Below are positions 8,125-16,366 of a stretch of DNA of 64,000 nt, one piece after another. The notes beneath the pieces are model-generated. The model did no database searches. It worked only from the letters and a program-made list of their open reading frames with translations, and was not told the DNA's origin. The stretch covers positions 62,001-126,000 of the forward strand of contig CAMBXL010000003.1 of NCBI GenBank assembly GCA_945871905.1, written 5' to 3'. The stretch's first letter is position 1, and each line of letters begins with the position of its first letter. This stretch comes from Chitinophaga pinensis. Lineage in GTDB: Bacteria > Bacteroidota > Bacteroidia > NS11-12g > UBA955. The translations under genes and the position numbers were made by a program.

Positions 8125-11100
8125 ATGATACAAGTAATTACAAAAAAAATCAATCGATTAATCTTTACATTTATTAATGTATTTTTAATTAGCTATTCAA
8201 CACAAGCTCAAACGTGTTCTATTTCAGGAGACACCTCTGTCTGTGAAAATGCAGTAGAAAATTACACCTCTGTAGTCACGGGAGTTGGATTCACATATCA
8301 ATGGAACGCTTTTGGTGGGGTTTCTATTGGTTCAGGTTCATCTATTTCCGTAGCTTGGGCGAATTCTGGAAGTGGGCAAGTAACCTTGATTGTTCGAAAC
8401 AACTTGAACCAAGTGGTTTGCTCTGTTACCCAAAATGTGCTTATTTATGCTGCACCTAAACCATTTATTCTACCCTCATTTGCTGCTTCTTGTGGTGAAA
8501 AGGACTCTATAAAAAGTGATGGAAACTCTGGTCAAGGTCCCAAAAGGGATGGTGATGAATGTTTAAGCGTTTGTGATTCCACTTGGGTAACCTATTCTAC
8601 TCCCTTTCATGCAGGAAGCATCTATTTATGGACTATTGCGGGAAGTGCAACTGTTATACCTAGCATAAGCAACACCATACAAGTCTATTGGACAGGTGTA
8701 GGAAACGGCAATGTAACAGTAACTGAAACAGACATTAATGGTTGTGTAGGCACTAATGAACTTTGTGTAGTGATTGTTGCTAAACCCAACGCTTCATTTA
8801 CTACCATGCCAGCAACAGTTTCAGGGGTAGTTAATGCTTGTCTTAATCAAGCCATACAATTTATCAATACGTCCAATACTGGCGGAGGTAGTCCTTTGTG
8901 GCTCTATACTTGGGTGTGGGGTGATGGAAATACAACCATATTAAACGGAAGTAGTCCCGGAAACACATCGCATGCTTATGCCGCAGCGGGAAGTTACACT
9001 GTTATGTTGATAGTTGAAAATGAATGCCATTGTAAAGACACTGCTTTAATCAATGTTGATGTAAGTACATTACCCGGGCCAGACATAGAATGTGTAAGCA
9101 CCGTTTGTCCAGGCACAACTGTAACATATTCCACAAACGCTATTTGTCCTACTTATAATTGGACTGTTATAAACGGAAGTATTATTGGTAGTTCCACCAA
9201 TGCTTCTGTAACTGTTACTTGGGGGAGTTCTGGTCCAGGCTATTTAACGTTACAAACATTAGGATGTTCTTCAATGTGTGCTTCTCCTACAACAGTAGTT
9301 GTGCCAATTATTACGCCATCTGCTACAATTTTTGGTAAATCTTTGGTTTGCGAATATACTTGTGAAAAATATTCAATATCATGTACCATACCGGTAGACA
9401 GTATCGTGTGGCAAGTTCCTGCAGGTGTTACCATTATTTCTGATTCTGTAAATGTTCACGAAATAGAAGTTTGCTTTAATCAAGCTAGTTTTACCAGTGG
9501 TCAAATTACTGCCAATTATTTCCATACTACTCCGGGTGCTGTACCTGCATTATCTTGCGGAGGTGTTGCTACTCTTACCATAAGCAAGCGCCCACAATTG
9601 TCATTGTTTTATCCTAGTGAAATTTGCGACCAATCCACTTTAGGGGGTTCGCACATCACCGCAGCCTCCGGAAATATCCAATGGGTAATTACGCAAGCAG
9701 GCAATCCATCTCCTTTGGCAACAAGTACACAAGCGGCCTCTTTATTTTATAATCCATTATGGGTTTGGGGTCCCGGCAATTTTACCATTACAGCCAATGA
9801 CTTAAGTGGAAATTATTGTAATGCCCCTCAAAGTTTCAATTTAAAAGTCAATCCAATCCCTTCGCCTCCAGATTCTATTGTTGGGCCTAATTTGGTTTGT
9901 CCTAACACACCTTACACTTACTTGGGTTTTGCAAGTTCAAGTCAACTTACCCTTATGTGGAATATTACAGGAGGAACACCAACAAGTTCTAGTGGCCCTT
10001 TTGTTTCGGTATTATGGGGAGCATCGGGACCATACAGTTTATCTCTCTATCAAATTGACCCTGCTACTGGCTGTCAGTCAAGCGCTATAAACTACAATGT
10101 TAATTCTGTTTTACCATTGACTCCTGCCAACATCATTGGCGCAAGTTCTGCTTGCTCTAATTCAGCAATCTCTAATGCTTATTCAACCAATTCTCCAGGA
10201 ACTAGTTTTGTGTGGTCTATAACACCAAATGCGGCAGGAAGTGTAACTTCAGGAAACTATTCTCCAAATATTGATGTGCAATGGAATAATTGGACAGGAA
10301 CCGCTCTTTTAACTTTAGTAAGAAATGTTTGTGGTGTTAGCCATACTACTTTCTTCTCGGTTAATGTGACGGCACCTCCAACGCCTACTATTACTGTTCC
10401 AGCTTCAGCATGTCAAGGCGCTACCGTTACCATGAGTAGTAGCTCTCCTGGTGCAACTTTTACTTGGAATTTTGGTAATGGTGGAACGGGTTCTGGCTCT
10501 CCTGTTACGCATGTATTTAATAGTCCCGGTACTTATAATGTTATCGTTACTGCCAATTACAGTGGTTCATGCACAGGAAGTGCTACTGCCGCTTCTACAA
10601 TAGTCATTAATCCTAAACCAATTGTCAATATTTCGACCCCTGACCCTAATATTTTTTGTGGCACAGTCGGTAATGTTTCTATGTTTGTTGCTGCCCCAGC
10701 CATAGCCACAACTTATCAATGGTACCGTTCGCCTTCTACATTTCTTGCTACAGGACCTTCTTATACTTCAAATGTTATAGGCACCTATTATGTTGTAGCC
10801 ACTAATTCTTTTGGTTGTTCAGGAACGAGTAATACCATTTTAATAGATACTACATGTAAAAAGTGTATTCCAGACCCTAATTATTTAGTTGATTTTGCTA
10901 TCATCAAACAAGGGTGTAATAAAGATAGTTTTTCAGGCACATACTCAAGCGGTGCAAGTAGTCCCTTTTATAATTTTGATGACCCTTATGGCAGTTCCAA
11001 TATAGTCTTTGGGAATACTGCTACTCATACTTTCCCTGAACCAGGCTACTACCGTGTTAGATTTTGTGTTAATGTTCCTGATACAAGCCAATTAGATTCT

Positions 11101-13782
11101 TGTACTATCTGTAAAATGCGAGTTGATACCATTAAATACATTCCTAATTTTTACACTTCATTTACTTGTTTAAATGGTTCAGGAAGCATGCTCTTAAATT
11201 TAGTAAACACTACTAAGATTTTATCAGGCTATCCAACACCATCTTATGCTTGGAATATCAATAGCAACCCTGTATTTAGCACCTCTGCAAACACTTCGAT
11301 TGTATTAACCTCAGGCACATATAACGTAACACTTACTGTCAATGGCGTTTGTGTAAAAACCATCTCCGTTACAGTTCCCGGATTTCCGCAAGCCAATTTT
11401 ACAGCACCCGACTCGGTCTGTGTCAATGCCCCCATACCATTTACCAATACAAGTACAGGGTTTTTTACCAAATCTGTATGGCATTTCGGTGATTTATCTT
11501 CTGTTATAGCCAATTCTCCTATTAAAACTTATGCTAGTGCGGGTTTATTCAATGTTAAGTTAGTAATTACTAATGTATATGGTTGTAAAGATTCGGTTAC
11601 TAAAGCAATAAGAGTTTTGCCTAACACGCTTTCTGCTGTTATAAATGCCGCAGGTCCAACCTCTTTCTGTGAGGGCTCTTCCGTAACTTTACAAAGTTCA
11701 GTGAATTTGGGATATCCTGCCTATAGTTATTTGTGGAACACCACTGCCACAACTGCTAATATAAATGCTCAATACACGGGCAAATATTATTTAGATGTAA
11801 GTGATAGTAAAGGCTGTTTTGCACGTTCTAACTTTATTGATGTTTTAGTCCATCCAAAACCTCGACCTAATATTAGTGGACCAAATTCAGTTTGTTTTGG
11901 TACAAATCCTAAATTTTCAGTTAATTATCCAGCTACACCCTATACTATTAATTGGAGTTTAGATGGCGCTAACACCCCGTGGCTCAATCAATCCAATAAC
12001 ACTTTGTTTGGACTTACAGTTGGTCCACACTCTTTGGTAGTTCAAATTACAAGTCCTAACAATTGTGTAGACGTTGATACTTTCAACTTTGTAGTGAATC
12101 CAAAACCAAATGCATACATACTTCCAAATGCATCTTTGTGTGAGGGACAGTCACACTTATTGGTTGGCGGTTCATTTTCCCCTAATATTATGGCTAATTA
12201 TTGGAATACAGGTTCTAATAATGACTCAATTACAGTGTCTGCCCCTAGTACATATTTGTTTACAGTGGTTGACTCCAACGGTTGCAAAAACACAGTCTCT
12301 AAAACGGTTTACCCTTTACCAGATTTTTGTGGTTTGTTAACAGGGTGTTATGACATTTGTGACACAGTTACGCAATTGGTATGGCATGCTCCAAAAGGTT
12401 ATGCTTCCTATCAATGGTACTATTTCAACAATCCAATTCCATGGGCTACTAATGACACCTTCCATGTGCCGCTTTACCAATCGGGTACCTACTATTTAAG
12501 ACTGACTTCTGCGCAAGGTTGCACCAAATTATCTCCTGCCATAAATATCAAATTTATCAATTGCGGTTCAGACTGCCAAATGAACGCTAGCGTTCAAATA
12601 GCTTGTTCTCAAGTGAATCAACAAGGTTATCAAACTTACAGTGTAACGATGCAGATTAACAACAATTTGTCGAGTGGTGCAGGCGTTTCTGTCACTTCAA
12701 CTAACGGCACTATTAGCGGATTATCTCCAGGAACTTTACCTTTAGGCCTGAATACTGTAACATTTACCTTTACAGATGTGCCTCCTGTAAATAGTTCAAC
12801 TTGCTTTACGATTAAATTGTTTGATGAAAACAAAAAATGTGATACTACTATTTGCGTTAAATTGCCACCATGTGAAGATAAGTGCGAAAAGTCTGTTCGT
12901 TTAAAATCGTTTGATTGTGCAGGAATAGATGGAGCCGGCAATCCAATGTATCAAATGTGTTTAGATATTTTCTGGGGAGGAAGTAATGGTTCTTCATTAA
13001 GCGTAAACACACCTTCAGGATCTGTTACAATTAGTCCGGTCAACGTTAATAATGGCAATCAAACTATTTGTTTTACCTATACAGATTTACCTCCTTTGAA
13101 TAATTCAGCGATGTTCTATTTTAATTTCTTTGACCCTCAAAAAGAGAAAATATGTAAAGATTCCTTAAAAATAGGATATAAACCATGTAAAGACACATGC
13201 AAAATTGGTGTGTATGGCTTGTGTGTTCATTGCAAAGAGCAAAGTACCACAGGAACTTTATATGACATTGAACTTACTGTTATGAATACTTTAGGAACGA
13301 ATGCCAATGTTTCAATTTTACCAATAGCAGCAGGATCCTTTGGAGCACCAGTGCCTAACCCTATTCCTCCGGGCATTTCAAACATCAATATTCCATTTAA
13401 TGATGTTGGACCAAGAGACAGTATTATTTGCTTTAGAATTTTGTTAACGGCACAAAATAAGTCATGTTGGCAAGATGTCTGTGTGTATTTACCTGAGTGT
13501 GATGATCACAGTAATTTGAGCAAAATACAAGCTTTGTCATACTTTAGCTTAGCACCAAATCCAGCAAATGATGTTGTAATGTTACATTATTCTCCATTAA
13601 ACACAGAAAATAACACCATTGAAGTTAGGGATTTGTCTGGCAAACTGATTGAAAATCATCAATTAAACAGTGATGGGACTCAAAGAAAAATAATGACTAC
13701 AAATTGGGCAGATGGTATTTACTACGTAACACTGAAAAGCAATGGTGTATATAGAGGAACTATAAAGTTAGTTAAACAATAG
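8125..13782 (+). CDS. Giant secreted Ig-like/PKD repeat protein with T9SS type A sorting domain
   Basis: About 1885 residues from the preferred ATG at 8125, which begins a signal peptide ending YSTQAQ; an in-frame ATG at 8053 would add 24 residues before it. The body is a chain of Ig-like and PKD-type beta-sandwich repeats marked by recurring 'YxWN/WSI', 'G.GTSHAYAAAGSYTV' and 'VFNSPGTYNVIV' strands and many cysteines. Near the end are three tandem modules of about 100 residues, each starting with a Cys-x3-Cys motif (SDCQM, DKCEK, DTCKI; nucleotides about 12560, 12870 and 13190). The last 80 residues (FSLAPNPANDVV to the C-terminal TIKLVKQ) are a Por-secretion type A sorting domain, so the protein should cross the outer membrane by the type IX system and become surface-bound. 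The role is unknown; adhesion or matrix is plausible. Its own terminator follows. Confidence 0.88.
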   Translation: MIQVITKKINRLIFTFINVFLISYSTQAQTCSISGDTSVCENAVENYTSVVTGVGFTYQWNAFGGVSIGSGSSISVAWANSGSGQVTLIVRNNLNQVVCSVTQNVLIYAAPKPFILPSFAASCGEKDSIKSDGNSGQGPKRDGDECLSVCDSTWVTYSTPFHAGSIYLWTIAGSATVIPSISNTIQVYWTGVGNGNVTVTETDINGCVGTNELCVVIVAKPNASFTTMPATVSGVVNACLNQAIQFINTSNTGGGSPLWLYTWVWGDGNTTILNGSSPGNTSHAYAAAGSYTVMLIVENECHCKDTALINVDVSTLPGPDIECVSTVCPGTTVTYSTNAICPTYNWTVINGSIIGSSTNASVTVTWGSSGPGYLTLQTLGCSSMCASPTTVVVPIITPSATIFGKSLVCEYTCEKYSISCTIPVDSIVWQVPAGVTIISDSVNVHEIEVCFNQASFTSGQITANYFHTTPGAVPALSCGGVATLTISKRPQLSLFYPSEICDQSTLGGSHITAASGNIQWVITQAGNPSPLATSTQAASLFYNPLWVWGPGNFTITANDLSGNYCNAPQSFNLKVNPIPSPPDSIVGPNLVCPNTPYTYLGFASSSQLTLMWNITGGTPTSSSGPFVSVLWGASGPYSLSLYQIDPATGCQSSAINYNVNSVLPLTPANIIGASSACSNSAISNAYSTNSPGTSFVWSITPNAAGSVTSGNYSPNIDVQWNNWTGTALLTLVRNVCGVSHTTFFSVNVTAPPTPTITVPASACQGATVTMSSSSPGATFTWNFGNGGTGSGSPVTHVFNSPGTYNVIVTANYSGSCTGSATAASTIVINPKPIVNISTPDPNIFCGTVGNVSMFVAAPAIATTYQWYRSPSTFLATGPSYTSNVIGTYYVVATNSFGCSGTSNTILIDTTCKKCIPDPNYLVDFAIIKQGCNKDSFSGTYSSGASSPFYNFDDPYGSSNIVFGNTATHTFPEPGYYRVRFCVNVPDTSQLDSCTICKMRVDTIKYIPNFYTSFTCLNGSGSMLLNLVNTTKILSGYPTPSYAWNINSNPVFSTSANTSIVLTSGTYNVTLTVNGVCVKTISVTVPGFPQANFTAPDSVCVNAPIPFTNTSTGFFTKSVWHFGDLSSVIANSPIKTYASAGLFNVKLVITNVYGCKDSVTKAIRVLPNTLSAVINAAGPTSFCEGSSVTLQSSVNLGYPAYSYLWNTTATTANINAQYTGKYYLDVSDSKGCFARSNFIDVLVHPKPRPNISGPNSVCFGTNPKFSVNYPATPYTINWSLDGANTPWLNQSNNTLFGLTVGPHSLVVQITSPNNCVDVDTFNFVVNPKPNAYILPNASLCEGQSHLLVGGSFSPNIMANYWNTGSNNDSITVSAPSTYLFTVVDSNGCKNTVSKTVYPLPDFCGLLTGCYDICDTVTQLVWHAPKGYASYQWYYFNNPIPWATNDTFHVPLYQSGTYYLRLTSAQGCTKLSPAINIKFINCGSDCQMNASVQIACSQVNQQGYQTYSVTMQINNNLSSGAGVSVTSTNGTISGLSPGTLPLGLNTVTFTFTDVPPVNSSTCFTIKLFDENKKCDTTICVKLPPCEDKCEKSVRLKSFDCAGIDGAGNPMYQMCLDIFWGGSNGSSLSVNTPSGSVTISPVNVNNGNQTICFTYTDLPPLNNSAMFYFNFFDPQKEKICKDSLKIGYKPCKDTCKIGVYGLCVHCKEQSTTGTLYDIELTVMNTLGTNANVSILPIAAGSFGAPVPNPIPPGISNINIPFNDVGPRDSIICFRILLTAQNKSCWQDVCVYLPECDDHSNLSKIQALSYFSLAPNPANDVVMLHYSPLNTENNTIEVRDLSGKLIENHQLNSDGTQRKIMTTNWADGIYYVTLKSNGVYRGTIKLVKQ

Positions 13783-13802
13783 TTTTTCTATTTCCACTTT
13801 TT

Positions 13803-13838
13803 AGAAAGCAAGTTCAACAATGAATTTGCTTTCTTTTT
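13803..13838 (+). terminator. Terminator after the giant secreted protein gene
   Basis: AGAAAGCAA at 13803-13811 pairs perfectly with TTGCTTTCT at 13826-13834 and is followed by a T run, 20 bases after the stop codon. Confidence 0.8.
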
Positions 13839-14083
13839 TGCAAGAAGTTTTTTCAACTTCTATAATAGGCTTCAAGTATTTTTAACTGATACTTTTTATG
13901 AACCACTCAAAGTGACTAATAACTGTTTAAATTTATCATATAAACTATTCCCCACTAGTCATGTTGACGAAGGAGAGATCTTTTCCTGACAGCTTTTTGG
14001 AAATTTTTAATGTTTATTTTATTCAATAATATTCGGTTTTACTACTAAATCTTCATTTACTTTTAATCTCTACTTTCTTAATG

Positions 14084-14180
14084 TCATCCTGAGCTTAGTC
14101 GAAGGGTCATTGCAAAAAAGAAAGACCACGAATCCCGCAGTACTGCGGGAGCAGCGAAGCTACCCAAAGAAAAAGCAAGT
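14084..14180. repeat. Dispersed intergenic repeat with perfect palindrome TCCCGCAGTACTGCGGGA
   Basis: This is part of an approximately 890-base stretch (13839-14725) without a credible gene. It contains a 'CATCCTGAGCTTAGTCGAAGG' type segment, commonly seen as a dispersed element in Bacteroidota genomes (my recollection), followed by an 18-base perfect palindrome at 14133-14150. Open frames crossing it have repeat-derived, non-protein-like composition. Confidence 0.6.
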
Positions 14181-14439
14181 GCCACAATGAGGCTTTTATT
14201 TACAGAGCTAAATAAATTTTTGAGGGTTTGCTTTTTTTGACCTCTACAGGTGATTTCCTCGAGTCCACTTGAGGAACTTCCTTTGAGGTAACCCAAAAAA
14301 ATCTAAACCCCCAAAAACCACCGCATTGAATGGCACGTTTGGAAACCAAAGAAGGATTTTTAATTTGTGAATTTTGATTTTAGATTTTTGTCATGGTGAG
14401 ACTCTCGAACCATAGACAAAAAAGACTTAATAAAATATA

Positions 14440-14520
14440 GTCCCGTGCGGCTGGGTTCCGAAGCTTCAGAACAGCCAAGAAGTCCCGCTTTTTTGCGGGA
14501 TTCCCTTTTGTGGATAGGCA
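14440..14520. repeat. Second intergenic repeat unit with TCCCGC/GCGGGA hairpin
   Basis: TCCCGC at 14483-14488 pairs with GCGGGA at 14495-14500 around a T-rich loop. It has the same CCCGC/GCGGG core and nearby 'CCGAAGCTTC' type sequence as the 14.1 kb unit, in the same orientation, so the two look like diverged members of one family. Confidence 0.5.
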
Positions 14521-14631
14521 GCCGAGATTGCAGCCACAAAAACGGAATTTTTTATTGGGTGGTGGTTTTTGTTTCTTTTAACATTAAAAGAAAAAAAGAA
14601 TTTCAAGTTAAGTTAAAATTTCATTCAAAGA

Positions 14632-14679
14632 AGACGCCAAGCATGGCGTCTCTACAAACAATCACGCTGCACGGCGTGA
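14632..14679. repeat. Two adjacent GC-rich hairpins (AGACGCCA and TCACGC inverted repeats)
   Basis: AGACGCCA (14632-14639) pairs with TGGCGTCT (14644-14651), and TCACGC (14662-14667) pairs with GCGTGA (14674-14679). These compact palindromes resemble the 'gcatggcgtctctac' elements found repeatedly between genes in many Bacteroidota and Cyanobacteria. They lie about 50 bases beyond the lysS stop codon and could also act as transcription end structures, though no T run follows. Confidence 0.5.
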
Positions 14680-14683
14680 AACT

Positions 14684-14735
14684 TTAACCCCTCATTCCTA
14701 ACTCCTAACCCCTAATCCCTAACTCCTAATTCCTC
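14684..14735. repeat. Imperfect tandem tract of CCTAAyTC-like units running into the lysS stop
   Basis: Six to seven irregular units of the type CCTAACTCCTAACCCCTAA fill about 50 bases, and the last one supplies the lysS stop codon (CTA at 14726-14728 on the plus strand). The units vary in length (7-8 bases), so this is a degenerate simple repeat, not a CRISPR. Confidence 0.6.
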
Positions 14736-16234
14736 TCCGGTCTCATTTGCGGGAAAAACAATACCTCTTGGATAGAAGATTGGTTGGTCATCATCATGGT
14801 TAATCTGTCAATACCAACGCCTAAACCAGCTGTTGGTGGCATTCCATATTCAAGCGATCTTAAAAAATCTTCATCAAATGGCATTGCCTCATCATCGCCT
14901 CTACCTGCCAATTTCAATTGGTCTTCAAAACGTTCTCTTTGGTCGATAGGGTCGTTTAACTCAGAATAGGCATTCGCAATTTCTTTACCATTAACAAACA
15001 ATTCAAATCTTTCAACCAAACCTTCAACTGTACGGTGTTTCTTGGTTAACGGACTCATTTCAATAGGATAATCGGTAATAAAAGTTGGTTGTATGCAATG
15101 CATTTCGCATTTTGCGCCAAATATTTCATCTATTAATTTTCCTTTACCCATGCTTGCATCGGTTGGAATTCCCATTTGTTTGCAAGCTTCTCTTATTTGC
15201 GCCTCGTCCATTTTAGAAATATCCACGCCTGTGTATTCTTTTATCGCATCAAACATTGTAATACGTTTGTACGGTCGTGCAAAACTAATGGCTTGTTCTC
15301 CCACCATTACTTCTGTTGTTCCGTTTACATCCATGGCTACTTTTTCTATCATTTGTTCGGTGTAATCCATCATCCAATTGTAGTCCTTGTAGGCAACATA
15401 TATTTCTAATCCAGTAAATTCAGGATTGTGTGTTTTGTCGATTCCTTCGTTTCTGAAATTTTTGGCAAACTCAAACACGCCATCAAATCCACCCACAATC
15501 AATCTTTTTAAATACAATTCATTGGCAATTCTTAGAAACAGAGGAATGTCTAATGCGTTGTGATGTGTTTTGAAAGGACGGGCAGCAGCACCACCATGTA
15601 CAGTTTGTAAAATTGGTGTTTCTACTTCCATGTAACCGCTGTCTAAGAATGTATTTCTAAGGGACTGAATTACTTTAGAACGCTTAATAAATGTTTCTTT
15701 AACGTGAGTATTTACTATTAAATCGACATAACGCATACGATGTCTTAATTCTGAATCACTGAATGCATCATAAAGAACACCATCTTTTTCTTTTACAATT
15801 GGGAGTGGGTTTAATGATTTACACAACACTTTCAATTTATCTACCCTTAGTGTTGTTTCACCTGTTCTGGTTACAAAAACTGAACCTGTAACCCCTATAA
15901 TATCGCCAATATCCAGTAAATGAAGTACCACTTGGTCAAATAATGTTTTATCCTCCTCTGTACAAATATTATCACGACCCACATACAACTGAAAACGACC
16001 ATCCTTGTCTTGAATTTTCATAAAACAAACCTTCCCCTTGGGTTGAATACTCATGATTCTACCCGCCATACTTACCTCTTGAAAATTGTTTTCTTCTGCA
16101 TTAAAGCCATCCAAAATTTCTTGAGAATAAGCATTTATATCCCACAATTCAGCTGGATAAGGGTTGATTCCTAATTGAAAAAGTTGGTCTAACTTTTGTC
16201 TTCTTTGTATTTGTAGTTCGTTTAACTCTGACAT
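14726..16234 (-). CDS. lysS: Lysyl-tRNA synthetase, class II
   Basis: 502 residues, the normal length for bacterial LysRS. An N-terminal OB-fold anticodon-binding domain (about 55-150, with 'VSMAGRIMSIQPKGKVCFMK') is followed by the class II catalytic core: motif 2 seen as 'FAKNFRNEGIDKTHNPEFT' and motif 3 as 'GLGVGIDRLTMMM' near the C-terminus. It charges tRNA-Lys with lysine in the cytoplasm. The ATG at 16234 is well placed before 'SELNELQIQRRQKLDQLF'. It appears to be a single-gene unit; the 3' end runs into a degenerate repeat tract that provides the stop codon. Confidence 0.97.
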   Translation of the reverse strand: MSELNELQIQRRQKLDQLFQLGINPYPAELWDINAYSQEILDGFNAEENNFQEVSMAGRIMSIQPKGKVCFMKIQDKDGRFQLYVGRDNICTEEDKTLFDQVVLHLLDIGDIIGVTGSVFVTRTGETTLRVDKLKVLCKSLNPLPIVKEKDGVLYDAFSDSELRHRMRYVDLIVNTHVKETFIKRSKVIQSLRNTFLDSGYMEVETPILQTVHGGAAARPFKTHHNALDIPLFLRIANELYLKRLIVGGFDGVFEFAKNFRNEGIDKTHNPEFTGLEIYVAYKDYNWMMDYTEQMIEKVAMDVNGTTEVMVGEQAISFARPYKRITMFDAIKEYTGVDISKMDEAQIREACKQMGIPTDASMGKGKLIDEIFGAKCEMHCIQPTFITDYPIEMSPLTKKHRTVEGLVERFELFVNGKEIANAYSELNDPIDQRERFEDQLKLAGRGDDEAMPFDEDFLRSLEYGMPPTAGLGVGIDRLTMMMTNQSSIQEVLFFPQMRPERN

Positions 16235-16271
16235 CTTTTTTCTTTATAATTGCTGTTTAATAACAAGTTGG

Positions 16272-16279
16272 CAAAAATA
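16272..16279 (-). promoter_or_regulatory. -7 promoter box (TATTTTTG) of lysS
   Basis: CAAAAATA on the plus strand is TATTTTTG on the minus strand, about 38 bases upstream of the lysS ATG, predicting a leader of roughly 30 bases. Confidence 0.5.
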
Positions 16280-16331
16280 CACTTGATTTGGGTATTTTTC
16301 ATTTATAAAGCAACTAAAACACCAAATTGTT

Positions 16332-16339
16332 TATCTTTG
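16332..16339 (+). promoter_or_regulatory. -7 promoter box (TATCTTTG) of the T9SS type B surface protein
   Basis: TATCTTTG lies 27 bases before the TTG start codon at 16367. No -33 element is obvious. Confidence 0.45.
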
Positions 16340-16366
16340 TGGTAAAATCAACTAAAATAAATAAAA

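Noticed and set aside
14084-14296. Open frame of 70 codons on the minus strand in the same gap
   Set aside because: It is made of repeat sequence, including the 18-base palindrome, and shows no coding signature.
14445-14687. Open frame of 80 codons on the plus strand in the repeat-rich gap
   Set aside because: It crosses several palindromic repeats, has no promoter box or protein-like pattern, and is explained by the repeats.
14684-14735. CCTAA-type tract considered as a CRISPR array
   Set aside because: Units are only 7-8 bases long, irregular and without spacers; no cas genes are in the window.
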